A stretch of DNA of 64,000 nucleotides from Thauera aromatica K172 (GCF_003030465.1 NZ_CP028339.1:434001-498000), one strand, 5' to 3'. Positions 6,266 through 14,060 are shown, counted from the first letter of the stretch. Numbers and translations: made by a program. The notes: generated by a model not told the origin, from the letters alone.

Positions 6266-9121
6266 TTAGTTCTGCCCGCTGGCGCGGGCGTGGTTGAGCG
6301 CCAGTAGGCGGCGCAGGATTTCGTCGTCGGCCATCTCGGGCGTGTAGTCGGTCCAGCCGTAGGCCGCCGCCACCGCAGCGTCGAGGGTCTTGTGGGCGTG
6401 GTCGAGCCATGCTGGGCGCTGGTTGTAGAGGTTCGTCAGCGTGCGCTTCTTCAGCTCGGCCTCGTGGCCGGGCTTGGCGACGATCCGGTCCGGGAAGCCC
6501 GGCACCGCCTCGGGTACGCGCTCCACCCACTCAGCCGGGTTCAGCCAGTTCTCCCGCAGTTCGTTGAGCCGGCGGGCAGCGGTGGCGATCGCCTCGGCGA
6601 GCGGGCCTTCTGGAGCGCCAGCGGCCGTGTCGGCGGGCGTCATGCCGGCGGGGAATGGAAAGGTCTCGAAGGTCGTGGTGGGGGTATAGCGCGGGTCGTT
6701 ACCTGCCCCCATCCATGTGCAGAGCCCAAGCGCCCACAGCTCATGGAATCGTGAGTGCAGAATGCCGAAGGTGGTGTCGTCTTGGCGCGCAATGACCGTC
6801 AGGTTCTTGTCCGGCACGATGGGGTGGCGCACCCATGCAAACACGCGATGCTTCGACACCTCGGGGGTCACGATGAAGCGGGGTATTTCTCTAACGGCCG
6901 CTCGCATCTTGGGGCGCGCCCACTGGAAGATCCACCACTGTTCGTTGGTCCTCGCCTCGCGCTTTCCGACGCGGGTGGGCTGTACGTGCTCTTTCGCGTA
7001 TCCGAATGGCGCCTCGTAGAGCGCGGCCTCGTCCTGCTTCATGTCGACGCCGTAGTCGATGATCCAAAAGTCTCGGTTGCGCCGCGTGATGTCCAGCCCG
7101 TTGAACCATGGCTTCACCACTTCCGAGTTCGACCTGCCGTGCGGGTTCGGGAGTCGGAGCCATTGGCGCGCCAGCTCGCCCGGGATATCGAACGGCCCGG
7201 TCTTCTGGATGCCAAGGTATGCCGCGCCCGCATTCTCCTTAAGGGCCTTGGCGTTTGTCAGGCTCGATGAGGTGTCTCCTGTGCCCTGCTGGCCGAAGGC
7301 AGTTAGGTCAGCATGAATGCCATTGACCGGGATGCCGTCGAGCTTCGCGCCGTCGCGATTCCCAAAGCACATTAGCGAGACGCGGACCGCCGCACCGTCG
7401 TTGACCCACGGCTCGTCGCTCCACGCCTCGAAGATGCGGGTGCTCTGGGCTATGCGGTCCAGCACCTTCCGGTTTGCGCCACCGCGGATCGAGTTCGTCG
7501 CGACGAGGCCGACTGCCTCGCAGCGCTTGGCCTCGATCTGCGCCCGGGCCTTCTCGAACCAGTACAGCACGAGGTCTGCGCCCCCGGGCACCCGGCCACC
7601 GTAGCAGGAGCGGATCCGCGCAGTTGTCTCGGCGCCGAGTTCGCTTCGCATGCGCTTGTCGCCGAGGAACGGCGGATTCCCCACGATCGCGTCCACCGCC
7701 GGCCACGCGGCCTCGCTCCCGTCCTCGTTCAGCAGCGCGTCCCGGTTCTCGATGTGATCCAGGCGCGCGAGGATCGGGTTCCTCCGGCAGTCATAGCCGT
7801 GCTTGAGCATCCACTGGATCTCGCCGATCCAGACGGTCACCCGGGCGAGCTCGGCGGCGTATGCGTTGATCTCGATGCCGCGCACGTTGTCGGGGCTGGT
7901 CTCGATGGTGAGTTGGCGATGCAGCCCGAGCGCTTCGGCGTCCAGGTTCGCGCGGTGCTCGAGGTCCTTCAGCGCACGCAGGGCGAGATACAGGAAGTTG
8001 CCCGAGCCGCACGCGGGGTCGAGGACCCTGAAGTCCTTCAGCCGCTCGACGTAGCCCAGAAATAGCGCTTGCGCCTCCTGCCCGGCCTTCTGGGAGCCTT
8101 TCCCGCCAGCGTGGTACTTCTCGACCAAGGGGGCGATTCTGGCCTTGGCTGCCTCCCATTCGCGCTCGAGCGGCTCAACGACGACGGGGCGGACCAGTTT
8201 CATGATGGTGCCCGGGTCTGTGTAGTTGGCGCCGAGCGGCGCGCGGATTTTCGGGTCGAGGCCACGCTCGAACAGCGTGCCGAGGATCGACGGCTCGATC
8301 GCGCTCCAGTCCATGCGGCTGGCAGCCAGCAGGGCTTCGATCTCGCCCGGGACCAGTTCCAAGACTTCCGCATGCTCGAACAGCCCGCCGTTGAAGTAGG
8401 CGATGTCCTCGAGGAGGAAGTCGCCGCCGGTGCGCATCGCCTGGAACATCTCCGCCATCGACACCGCGAGCTTGGCCGGGTCGCCTTGGCGCTTCGTGAT
8501 GACGTGCTCGAAGAGCTTCTTCGGCAGCAGGCCGATGTCCTCGCTGAACATGCAGAACAAGCACTGGATGAGGAAGTGCGCGACCTTGGCCGGGTCGTGC
8601 CTGCGCTCGGTCATGGACTTCGCGATGTCCGCGAAGCGACCGGCGGCGTCCGTTGTGATGTCGAGGACCGTGCGGCCGGGGCGGAACCGCTCGGGCTCGG
8701 TGAACAGCCACCGCAGGCGTTGTTGGTTCTCCGGGGTGCCGATGTCCTCAAGGCGGATCGTGTAGGTCTCGCTCGGGGTCCCGGTGAAGTGCGTGTGGAT
8801 CTGGGTGATGTCGCGGTTGCTCACCACCAGCAGCGGCGGATTGTCCAGCGCGAGCGCGTAGGTCATGAGCTGGCGCAGGGCGCCCGACAGGTCACCGCCG
8901 GGGCCTTTGTTCTCCCAGCCGAAGTGGCTGCGTTTCCACACGTCGGCCCAGCCATGGCCGGCACCGGTGCGGGTCGCGCCGCGCTCGAAGCAGTAGCTGT
9001 CGGGGTTGTTCGGCGGATCCACACCGAGCATGGAGCAGAGGTCGAGGAAGAACGCCTGCGAGCCGGCGCGCTCGGAGAGAGGGTTGTTCTTCCACTTGGT
9101 GACGAACTGAACTGGGGTCAT
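6266..9121 (-). CDS. MmeI-like fused restriction endonuclease-methyltransferase (Type IIL-like)
   Basis: This 951-residue protein has the MmeI layout: N-terminal nuclease, helical linker, N6-adenine methyltransferase, then target recognition and C-terminal regions. The nuclease motif D-x9-E-x-K is present as D60, E70 and K72 (DVWKRSHFGWENK), exactly the MmeI spacing. Methyltransferase motif I is DPACGSGNF at 368-376 and motif IV is NPPF at 482-485. The recognition region should lie around residues 600-830. In this family one protein both methylates one strand of its site and cuts unmodified DNA. BREX methyltransferases look similar but lack the N-terminal D/E-x-K motif seen here. It follows a KilA-N gene across a terminator and precedes the XRE and HrgA-like genes. 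Confidence 0.88.
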   Translation of the reverse strand: MTPVQFVTKWKNNPLSERAGSQAFFLDLCSMLGVDPPNNPDSYCFERGATRTGAGHGWADVWKRSHFGWENKGPGGDLSGALRQLMTYALALDNPPLLVVSNRDITQIHTHFTGTPSETYTIRLEDIGTPENQQRLRWLFTEPERFRPGRTVLDITTDAAGRFADIAKSMTERRHDPAKVAHFLIQCLFCMFSEDIGLLPKKLFEHVITKRQGDPAKLAVSMAEMFQAMRTGGDFLLEDIAYFNGGLFEHAEVLELVPGEIEALLAASRMDWSAIEPSILGTLFERGLDPKIRAPLGANYTDPGTIMKLVRPVVVEPLEREWEAAKARIAPLVEKYHAGGKGSQKAGQEAQALFLGYVERLKDFRVLDPACGSGNFLYLALRALKDLEHRANLDAEALGLHRQLTIETSPDNVRGIEINAYAAELARVTVWIGEIQWMLKHGYDCRRNPILARLDHIENRDALLNEDGSEAAWPAVDAIVGNPPFLGDKRMRSELGAETTARIRSCYGGRVPGGADLVLYWFEKARAQIEAKRCEAVGLVATNSIRGGANRKVLDRIAQSTRIFEAWSDEPWVNDGAAVRVSLMCFGNRDGAKLDGIPVNGIHADLTAFGQQGTGDTSSSLTNAKALKENAGAAYLGIQKTGPFDIPGELARQWLRLPNPHGRSNSEVVKPWFNGLDITRRNRDFWIIDYGVDMKQDEAALYEAPFGYAKEHVQPTRVGKREARTNEQWWIFQWARPKMRAAVREIPRFIVTPEVSKHRVFAWVRHPIVPDKNLTVIARQDDTTFGILHSRFHELWALGLCTWMGAGNDPRYTPTTTFETFPFPAGMTPADTAAGAPEGPLAEAIATAARRLNELRENWLNPAEWVERVPEAVPGFPDRIVAKPGHEAELKKRTLTNLYNQRPAWLDHAHKTLDAAVAAAYGWTDYTPEMADDEILRRLLALNHARASGQN

Positions 9122-9180
9122 GGGGGCGCTATCAGGAAGGAGGCTGCGTTGACGTCAGCTGCCAAGCATAGCAGGTGCAT

Positions 9181-9208
9181 AAAAATGCCCGCACGAGGCG
9201 GGCATTTT
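9181..9208 (-). terminator. Rho-independent terminator after KilA-N gene
   Basis: The inverted repeat ATGCCCGC/GCGGGCAT with a short loop is flanked by A-runs and T-runs, so it can work in both directions. On the minus strand it lies just after the KilA-N stop and is followed by TTTTTAT, separating that gene from the MmeI-like gene. Confidence 0.75.
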
Positions 9209-9219
9209 CAGTACAAGGG

Positions 9220-10077
9220 TTACTTCGTCTGTCGCCTTACGGACGGCGGTCCCAGTCGCGGATCGTTCGCTGCGCTCTTCATCGGCAAGGCAAGGATCAA
9301 GGCGTCGAGATGCGGTAGTGCCGCAGGGTCGCGCTGAGAGAAGTATCGAGCCGCATTTTCGGGCAGCCATCGCTCTTGGATAAGCTTTCGGAATTCGGCC
9401 AAGACGTTGTTCGGATAAAGCTTGGCCGATACGCGTCGCCCGTCCGGGTAGCGATGGAGATACGTCGGCAAGCTGTCAGTGTCGATTCCGAGGGAGTCAC
9501 GCAGATGCTTGCACAGGAAGCGGCCCATGCTGATGTCAGGGACCATCCGTTCCGGGAGTTCGTACCCCGACTGATCGAGGGGGGCAATCAGCAGGAAGGT
9601 CATTTCCTGCAGGACGCTGAAATAGCCAGCGGGTACCTGATTCAGGTTAAGCATGTGCCTGCGGATGTGGTAAGGCATGCGGTTCGGCGCACCCTTGCCC
9701 GACATCCATTCATGGACCCACTTGGACACTTGGACTGCGAATTTGCCGGATGCCCACTGACCGAGGTGAATGGCGACCTGCGGATGTACCCAACTTCCAC
9801 CGCCGGTGGAGGGCGCACCGGGGAAAGTCTCTACAAGTGCTTGTTTTTTCTCAACTAGGGATTTTTCCACCAATTGAGCTTGTAGGCCCGTTTCGGCAGA
9901 AAGCTCTGTGAGGAACTCTTGGGTACTCTTGTTACCCATGTAGTCCTTGAACTGCTTGCCGGCCGCTTGGCATAGCGCAGTTGCGTTGATGTACCCATCA
10001 CTGGCGCGCTGGCTGATGACGGAGTTGTTGACTTGATGCTGGATCAAGGCGAGGGACAGCTGATGCTTCGGTTGCAT
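9220..10077 (-). CDS. KilA-N domain protein
   Basis: This 285-residue protein carries an N-terminal KilA-N domain, recognised by DGYINATALCQAAG, KQFKDYMGN and GGSWVHPQVAIHLGQWAS. KilA-N proteins are phage DNA-binding proteins, some toxic when overexpressed and some acting as antirepressors. The C-terminal part (about 120-285) is not recognised. I chose the second ATG because GAGGAA lies nine bases before it; the longer frame would add 13 residues from 10116. The gene is less GC-rich than the chromosome. It is divergent from a strong promoter at 10133-10160 with an overlapping palindrome, so it may regulate, or be regulated by, that region. Confidence 0.82.
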   Translation of the reverse strand: MQPKHQLSLALIQHQVNNSVISQRASDGYINATALCQAAGKQFKDYMGNKSTQEFLTELSAETGLQAQLVEKSLVEKKQALVETFPGAPSTGGGSWVHPQVAIHLGQWASGKFAVQVSKWVHEWMSGKGAPNRMPYHIRRHMLNLNQVPAGYFSVLQEMTFLLIAPLDQSGYELPERMVPDISMGRFLCKHLRDSLGIDTDSLPTYLHRYPDGRRVSAKLYPNNVLAEFRKLIQERWLPENAARYFSQRDPAALPHLDALILALPMKSAANDPRLGPPSVRRQTK

Positions 10078-10122
10078 AAGGCGAATTTCCTCTGCAGCGC
10101 CGGCTACCGCGAACATAGGAGG

Positions 10123-10160
10123 GCGTCAAGTCTTGACGCGTTGATAAGGACGCCTATAAT
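10123..10160 (+). promoter_or_regulatory. Consensus sigma-70 promoter with overlapping operator
   Basis: TTGACG at 10133-10138 and TATAAT at 10155-10160 are separated by 16 bases, a near-consensus promoter reading rightwards. A perfect 8-1-8 palindrome, GCGTCAAGTCTTGACGC (10123-10139), covers the -35 box, a position where a repressor would block polymerase. No convincing gene starts downstream; a terminator follows about 95 bases after the -10 box. Confidence 0.75.
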
Positions 10161-10166
10161 CACGTT

Positions 10167-10288
10167 CGCTCTAGACGCAAGTTTGCAAAAAAGCACACAC
10201 GAACACTTTTGTCAAAGGGGAGTTCGTCGTGCAGTTGGGCCCAAAATTTTCTGCCCCAGTCCGCCTGCCAGCGGGCTGGGGTTTTCAT
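10167..10288 (+). ncRNA. Candidate small RNA of about 120 nt
   Basis: The segment is bounded by the strong promoter ending at 10160 and the terminator at 10254-10288. It has no plausible complete reading frame inside it. A GTG at 10229 with AAGGGGAG in front would open a 40-codon frame, but that frame runs through the terminator and ends at 10351, so I doubt it is the main product. A regulatory RNA of the element is the simplest reading. It is convergent with the thermonuclease gene, so readthrough could also act as antisense RNA. Confidence 0.45.
10254..10288 (+). terminator. Rho-independent terminator of candidate small RNA
   Basis: An 11-pair stem (10254-10264 with 10271-10281, one G-U pair) with a six-base loop is followed by TTTTCATTTT. 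It ends the transcript expected from the promoter at 10133-10160. Confidence 0.75.
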
Positions 10289-10352
10289 TTTCAAGCGCGA
10301 CAAATAATAGCCGTGGTTATTGATTTGCGCAAAAAAATTAAATCTTTTTAAA

Positions 10353-10841
10353 TCAGGGCTTTGCGATATTTCGTTGTGAGTTCTGACTGAGCTTGCTACT
10401 AGATGTTGATTCAGTAGGCTGGTTGCCTGCTCGCCAATTCCATGGCGCGAGCGGATTTCGGTCCGTCCACAGCCCGCGCCCGGCGCTGCGTGCCTCGTCC
10501 TGCAGGCGGTACAGCGTCTTGTCGCGCGCGTAGCGGTCGTACACCCATGCCATGCCGCGGCGCACCTGTGCGGCGTTCGCGTCCACGCCGCCGCAGCTCA
10601 CGCGGCCGACGATGCGTTTGTAGCGGTCGACGTCGGTCACTCGCACCTCGGCGCGCTTCTCGTGGCACAGCTCGCCGAGCGACTGCCGCGATCGGGTGCC
10701 GAAGGCCTGCCGCTTCTCGGGGGCGTCGATCTCCGCCAGCCGGATCTTCACCTGCTGGAAGTCCTCGTTCAGCACGGTCAGCGTGTCGCCGTCGGCGATC
10801 GCCACTACGAGCCCGACGACGAGCGCTGCAGTGCCGGCCAC
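10353..10841 (-). CDS. Thermonuclease (SNase) family nuclease
   Basis: This 162-residue protein has the staphylococcal nuclease fold. VVAIADGDTLTVL is the first strand. The catalytic residues are all present: R34 and E42 in RLAEIDAPE, and R76 in DRYKR. The first 16 residues are hydrophobic (MAGTAALVVGLVVAIA) and could be a short export signal, but they overlap the first core strand, so location is uncertain. A Ser/Asn-rich tail follows the core. The GTG start shares one base with the stop of the upstream XRE gene, so the two are translated together. Such enzymes cut DNA or RNA with calcium. In a mobile element the role could be DNA processing or attack on competitors. Confidence 0.83.
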   Translation of the reverse strand: MAGTAALVVGLVVAIADGDTLTVLNEDFQQVKIRLAEIDAPEKRQAFGTRSRQSLGELCHEKRAEVRVTDVDRYKRIVGRVSCGGVDANAAQVRRGMAWVYDRYARDKTLYRLQDEARSAGRGLWTDRNPLAPWNWRAGNQPTESTSSSKLSQNSQRNIAKP

Positions 10842-11107
10842 TACTCGGTCTCGCGCGGGGCGGGCTTGGCTTTCTTCCTCGGGTTCCCGAACGCGCGCAG
10901 CTCGTCGAAGATCGCCGTGGCCTTTGCGTCGGTGTTGAAGGCGATGTTCAGGAGGACTTGGACGGGGTTCGGGATGTCCCGGCTGGACTCGTATCGGCTG
11001 CCGCCCGACTGCGTGGTCTGGAAGGGGGCCCAGAACTCGCGCTGATTGAGTCCGAGCTTGCGGCGCAGTTCGAGGACTTCGGCGCCGGAGTAGGTCTTGA
11101 GTTTCAT
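10841..11107 (-). CDS. Small helix-turn-helix regulator (XRE-like)
   Basis: This 88-residue protein has an XRE-like helix-turn-helix: GAEVLELRRKLGLNQREFWA, then SGGSRYESSRDIPNP, followed by a short helix and a Lys/Pro-rich tail. I chose the ATG at 11107 because AGGG lies eight bases upstream; an ATG at 11134 would add nine residues, has no ribosome-binding site and sits on a TAGAAT that looks like a -10 box. Its stop overlaps the GTG of the thermonuclease gene by one base. It probably regulates its own two-gene operon, an inference from layout. Confidence 0.75.
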   Translation of the reverse strand: MKLKTYSGAEVLELRRKLGLNQREFWAPFQTTQSGGSRYESSRDIPNPVQVLLNIAFNTDAKATAIFDELRAFGNPRKKAKPAPRETE

Positions 11108-11183
11108 GGCATGCCCTGAGTTTTTCGGGCGCATATTCTAGCCCGCTCCGGCCTCCTGCCGGCCCTGCGCTGGTACGCCTCTA

Positions 11184-11258
11184 TCACCCGGGCTTGGGGC
11201 GCTTCCATCCGCGTTTCTGGCGCCGCTGGGTGCGGGAGGGCTTGGTGTAGTCGTCCAT
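11184..11258 (-). CDS. Possible 24-residue basic peptide
   Basis: An ATG at 11258 opens a 24-codon frame ending at 11184. The peptide is strongly basic, with the core RRQKRGWKRPKPG. GCGAGG lies about eight bases before the start as a weak ribosome-binding site. It is in the 272-base gap (11108-11379) between the divergent XRE and HTH genes. Length and composition alone do not prove it is translated. Apart from a hairpin repeat at 11296-11315 I see nothing else clear in the gap. Confidence 0.2.
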   Translation of the reverse strand: MDDYTKPSRTQRRQKRGWKRPKPG

Positions 11259-11295
11259 GGTGGGCCTCGCAGGGGTGCTGTGGTCCCGGCATGCT

Positions 11296-11315
11296 GCCGT
11301 CACGGTGGGCGGCCG
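11296..11315. repeat. Hairpin-forming direct repeat, copy 1
   Basis: GCCGYCACGGTGGGCGGCCG occurs here and at 14035-14054 with one mismatch (15 identical bases in a row). Each copy can fold, with its GCCG arm pairing with GGCGGC. The two copies lie just before and just after the four-gene phage-like block. Confidence 0.5.
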
Positions 11316-11379
11316 TGCAGGCGAGGATCAGGACGTGACGGCATCATGAGGCCTGTTATCCGAATAGCAGGAGCAGCAC

Positions 11380-11871
11380 ATGGCCCGCCGACTCACCGCC
11401 GACGAATGGACGTCCGTCAGGAAGGAGTTCGAGACCGATCCGCGTCTGAGCTTCGGCGATCTGGCGAAGAAGTTCGGGATCTCAAAGCAATCGATCCACG
11501 CCCATGCAAAGGCCGAAGGGTGGCAGCGCGTGATCTCCCTGCAGGAGCTGCACGAGCGCGCACAGCTTCGGGCCGATCGCCTCGTGGACGGCAAACCTGA
11601 CGATCCGGCTCTCGCGTCAAGTCGTCTTGACGGCATCGACGAGGCGACCGCTCGCCGCGCCGCGGTGCTGGAGCGCCACCGGACCGAGTGGAACATGCCG
11701 CGTAAGATCGCCTATGAGGCCGCGCAGACGCGTGACCTCGAGAAGGCGCGGCTTGCGAAGACGATTGCCGAGGCGCTGCGCAATGTCCAAGAGGGCGAGC
11801 GCAAGGCCTGGGGCCTTGATGCAGCCGAGAATCCGACCGGTGGGGCGGTTATCGTGATCGACCGCGGCTGA
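11380..11871 (+). CDS. HTH protein, terminase-small-subunit-like
   Basis: This 163-residue protein has a helix-turn-helix near residues 22-50 (LSFGDLAKKFGISKQSIHAH), then a long charged helical region. The C-terminal segment KTIAEALRNVQEGERKAWGL is reminiscent of phage proteins annotated as small terminase-like. AGGAG lies seven bases before the ATG. It opens a co-oriented block with a coiled-coil protein and a DUF5681 protein. With no large terminase in the window, a DNA-packaging role is only a possibility, and a transcription regulator is equally possible. Confidence 0.7.
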   Translation: MARRLTADEWTSVRKEFETDPRLSFGDLAKKFGISKQSIHAHAKAEGWQRVISLQELHERAQLRADRLVDGKPDDPALASSRLDGIDEATARRAAVLERHRTEWNMPRKIAYEAAQTRDLEKARLAKTIAEALRNVQEGERKAWGLDAAENPTGGAVIVIDRG

Positions 11872-11941
11872 TCCTGTTTCGCCCTGTTTAGAGTCGTGAT
11901 GCCACCATTCTGGCATCGCAACCGCTCAACAGGACCGCACC

Positions 11942-12787
11942 ATGGCCCGGAAGAAGACTTACGAAGAACTGACCGCCGCACTGGGTGAAGCCCGCGCTGC
12001 GCTGGCTGATGCGCTGCTCGACGGCGCCAGCACCGAGGAACCGCGCCGTCGCATCGCCGACATCGAGGGCGAGATCGCCGCGCTCGAAGCTGAGGCCGAA
12101 GCCAAGGCCGACGCCGATCGCGCCGAGGAGGCCGCCAGGGTAGAAGCCGTAGCCGTGGAGATTGCCGCCGAGCAGCAGGCCGCCGTGGTGGCCGCCGTCG
12201 AAGTGCCGGGCCTTGAGGAAGTCGTCGGCGAGCCCCTGCCGCAGCCCGAGCCTGATAGCGCCGTCGAGTCGGCATCGCGGTACGTCGCGCGCTGCCGTGC
12301 CGCGCTGGCGCAGGCCGAGGCGGAGCACAAGCCCCTTGCCGACGAGGTCGAGGCCCTGCGTGCCCGGATGAGCGCCAAGATCGCCGCGTGCGACGCGATC
12401 CGGACCCGCCGCTCTGCCGGCGACGAGCGTGCCAGCGACGCGGCCGAGCTGGCGCTGATGACCGCCGACGCCGAATCACTGCGCACGATGGCCGATCAGG
12501 CGCTCCAGCGTGCCAGCGCTGCCGATCACCGTGCCGCGGCGCGTGAGGCCCTGCAGGCGGCCGAGGCGCAGCTTGCCAGTGCCCGCAGCAGGGCTGCGTT
12601 CGCCGTTGCGCTGACTCGCCTGCGGATGGCCGAGAACGCGTATCTGAATGCGTTCCGCACGGTCGTGCATACCGGTCGCGCCTGCGGTGAATCGTCGCCG
12701 TGGCTGCGCTACAAGCCGTCGGCCGATCTGGTGCGCGCAGCAACCGGCCAGATTTTGCCGACCGCCTCGAACCCCTTGTTCAAGTAA
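11942..12787 (+). CDS. Ala/Glu-rich coiled-coil protein of unknown function
   Basis: This 281-residue protein is dominated by alanine, glutamate and arginine. Residues about 1-75 and 110-235 should form long coiled coils, split by a Pro/Val/Glu-rich linker near 85-105. The C-terminal 50 residues (HTGRACGESSPWLRYKPSAD) are less biased and look like a conserved end. There is no signal peptide or membrane segment. I do not recognise the family. Its place between an HTH protein and a DUF5681 protein suggests a scaffold or adaptor in the element's phage-like module. Confidence 0.7.
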   Translation: MARKKTYEELTAALGEARAALADALLDGASTEEPRRRIADIEGEIAALEAEAEAKADADRAEEAARVEAVAVEIAAEQQAAVVAAVEVPGLEEVVGEPLPQPEPDSAVESASRYVARCRAALAQAEAEHKPLADEVEALRARMSAKIAACDAIRTRRSAGDERASDAAELALMTADAESLRTMADQALQRASAADHRAAAREALQAAEAQLASARSRAAFAVALTRLRMAENAYLNAFRTVVHTGRACGESSPWLRYKPSADLVRAATGQILPTASNPLFK

Positions 12788-12797
12788 GGAGCCCGCG

Positions 12798-13070
12798 ATG
12801 ACTGTCACATCCGCCACCCGCGATCCGCGGGGGCGTTTCTGCCCCGGCGCGACCGGTAACCCTGCAGGCCGTCCGCGCGGCGCCGCTCACGTTCGACGTA
12901 TGGAGCGCGCGCTTCCGAGCCTCATCGAGCGCGCCATCGAGCGTGCCATGCAGCCCGATGCGCCTGACGAACTCGTCACCGCGACGCTGAACGCCATCAT
13001 CGTTTTCGAAATGGCCGCAGTGCTGCGCGAGGTCGATCAGCTCGCCGCCGCGCTGGGCGGTGCTGCCTAA
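12798..13070 (+). CDS. DUF5681-domain protein
   Basis: This 90-residue protein begins with the DUF5681 signature RGRFCPGATGNPAGRPRGA, a motif common in small phage proteins encoded near terminase genes. The rest is a helical domain. The ATG at 12798 has AAGGA seven bases upstream and follows the coiled-coil gene by ten bases; a longer frame from 12648 runs inside that gene and is rejected. The function of the domain is not established. It ends the cotranscribed block, and a terminator follows. Confidence 0.78.
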   Translation: MTVTSATRDPRGRFCPGATGNPAGRPRGAAHVRRMERALPSLIERAIERAMQPDAPDELVTATLNAIIVFEMAAVLREVDQLAAALGGAA

Positions 13071-13126
13071 TCGCCACCCGTCTCTTGTTTCTGGCTCGCC
13101 GCGCTCTCTCCTGCGCGGCTGTTCTT

Positions 13127-13162
13127 GGCCCGGGCGCGCATGAGGCGTCCGGGCATTTTTTT
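13127..13162 (+). terminator. Rho-independent terminator of the phage-like block
   Basis: The arms TGGCCCGG and CCGGGCA form a GC-rich hairpin followed by seven T residues. It ends the 11380-13070 block. The ribosome-binding site of the next gene begins right after the T-run. Confidence 0.8.
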
Positions 13163-13175
13163 GGAGGTTGCACGG

Positions 13176-14027
13176 ATGCGGGCTCCGGGCGTCGAGTACA
13201 AAATTCTCGTTCAGGGGCAGACTCACTTCAGGTGCGAGCGCCTTCACGCGGAGATCAGCACCGGCGAGTGCGCGCGGCGTTGGCAGGGAGCGACGCTGCG
13301 CAAGCACGAGCGGCTCGTGAGCTGCCAGCGCTGCCCAATCGGGGCGATCCATGCTCAGCCGGAGTCGCCGCCAGTGGCCCAGAACGGCACCACGCCGGCC
13401 CCGGCGCCTGTGAAGTCCTCGCTGTGCATTCGGTGCGGGAGACCCGCCACACGGCTGATCTGGGGCGAGTTGTGCCCGAGTTGCTCGAACCGTGAGGTCG
13501 AGTGGCGCCGCGGGGCGAACGGGCGGGGCACGGCGCCGATTCTGTACAAGCCGATTCGGCTGTGGCGTGTCGGCGTCGTCGATCGTGATGGACGGGTCGG
13601 CTGGCAGAAGTTCAGCGGTCAGAACTTCGGCGAGGCGCTCGCGCGGGCCGTACGTGCGGGGTATCGTCTGCAGGGTGACCGACCTGGCGAGCCGACTTGG
13701 AATGCGGGCGCAGGGCGGTTCGAGTACCGAGACGATGCCGGTCGTGTCCTGCTGGAGCTTGAGGTCGACGGTCGGATTGAGTTCGTTGCTGTGGATCACC
13801 TGCGCGTGGGTGAGGTCCCTGCGTCGGTGACCATGCCGCAGATGCTCGTCACACCGGAGGAGGCTGCGGAGCTGCTCCCGGTGTGGTTGAGCGACGAAGA
13901 GTTGGACCAGGTCGGTACCGACTGGCGCCAGGTCGACCTCGGGTGCCGTTCCTGCCGGGCGGGTGTCCTGCATGCCCGCAGGCGGGGTGGGGCGCTGGAG
14001 TGCCGCTGCTCGGCGGCGTGCTGCTGA
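13176..14027 (+). CDS. Cysteine-rich, probably zinc-binding protein
   Basis: This 283-residue protein contains several cysteine pairs spaced like zinc knuckles: SCQRCP near residue 50, CIRCG and CPSC near 90-105, and a C-terminal CRSCRAG with CRCSAACC. GGAGG eight bases before the ATG at 13176 fixes the start; an in-frame TTG at 13125 lies within the terminator. The middle section (about 130-230) is ordinary mixed sequence, and I recognise no known domain. Zinc ribbons often bind nucleic acid or partner proteins. It stands alone after a terminator and is convergent with the small gene at 14061-14258. Confidence 0.72.
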   Translation: MRAPGVEYKILVQGQTHFRCERLHAEISTGECARRWQGATLRKHERLVSCQRCPIGAIHAQPESPPVAQNGTTPAPAPVKSSLCIRCGRPATRLIWGELCPSCSNREVEWRRGANGRGTAPILYKPIRLWRVGVVDRDGRVGWQKFSGQNFGEALARAVRAGYRLQGDRPGEPTWNAGAGRFEYRDDAGRVLLELEVDGRIEFVAVDHLRVGEVPASVTMPQMLVTPEEAAELLPVWLSDEELDQVGTDWRQVDLGCRSCRAGVLHARRRGGALECRCSAACC

Positions 14028-14034
14028 GCCGGTC

Positions 14035-14054
14035 GCCGCCACGGTGGGCGGCCG
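14035..14054. repeat. Hairpin-forming direct repeat, copy 2
   Basis: This is the second copy of GCCGYCACGGTGGGCGGCCG, 2.7 kb from the first. With neighbouring bases it can form a longer CCGG...CCGG-armed hairpin between two convergent genes, so it may also act as a terminator. Confidence 0.5.
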
Positions 14055-14060
14055 GTGGCG

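Noticed and set aside
8069-9337. 422-residue plus-strand frame antisense to the MmeI-like gene
   Set aside because: A shadow of high-G+C codon bias; the minus-strand frame has clear nuclease and methylase motifs.
10229-10351. 40-codon GTG frame with a strong ribosome-binding site
   Set aside because: It runs through a good terminator, so most transcripts would end inside it; kept only as a caveat to the small RNA.
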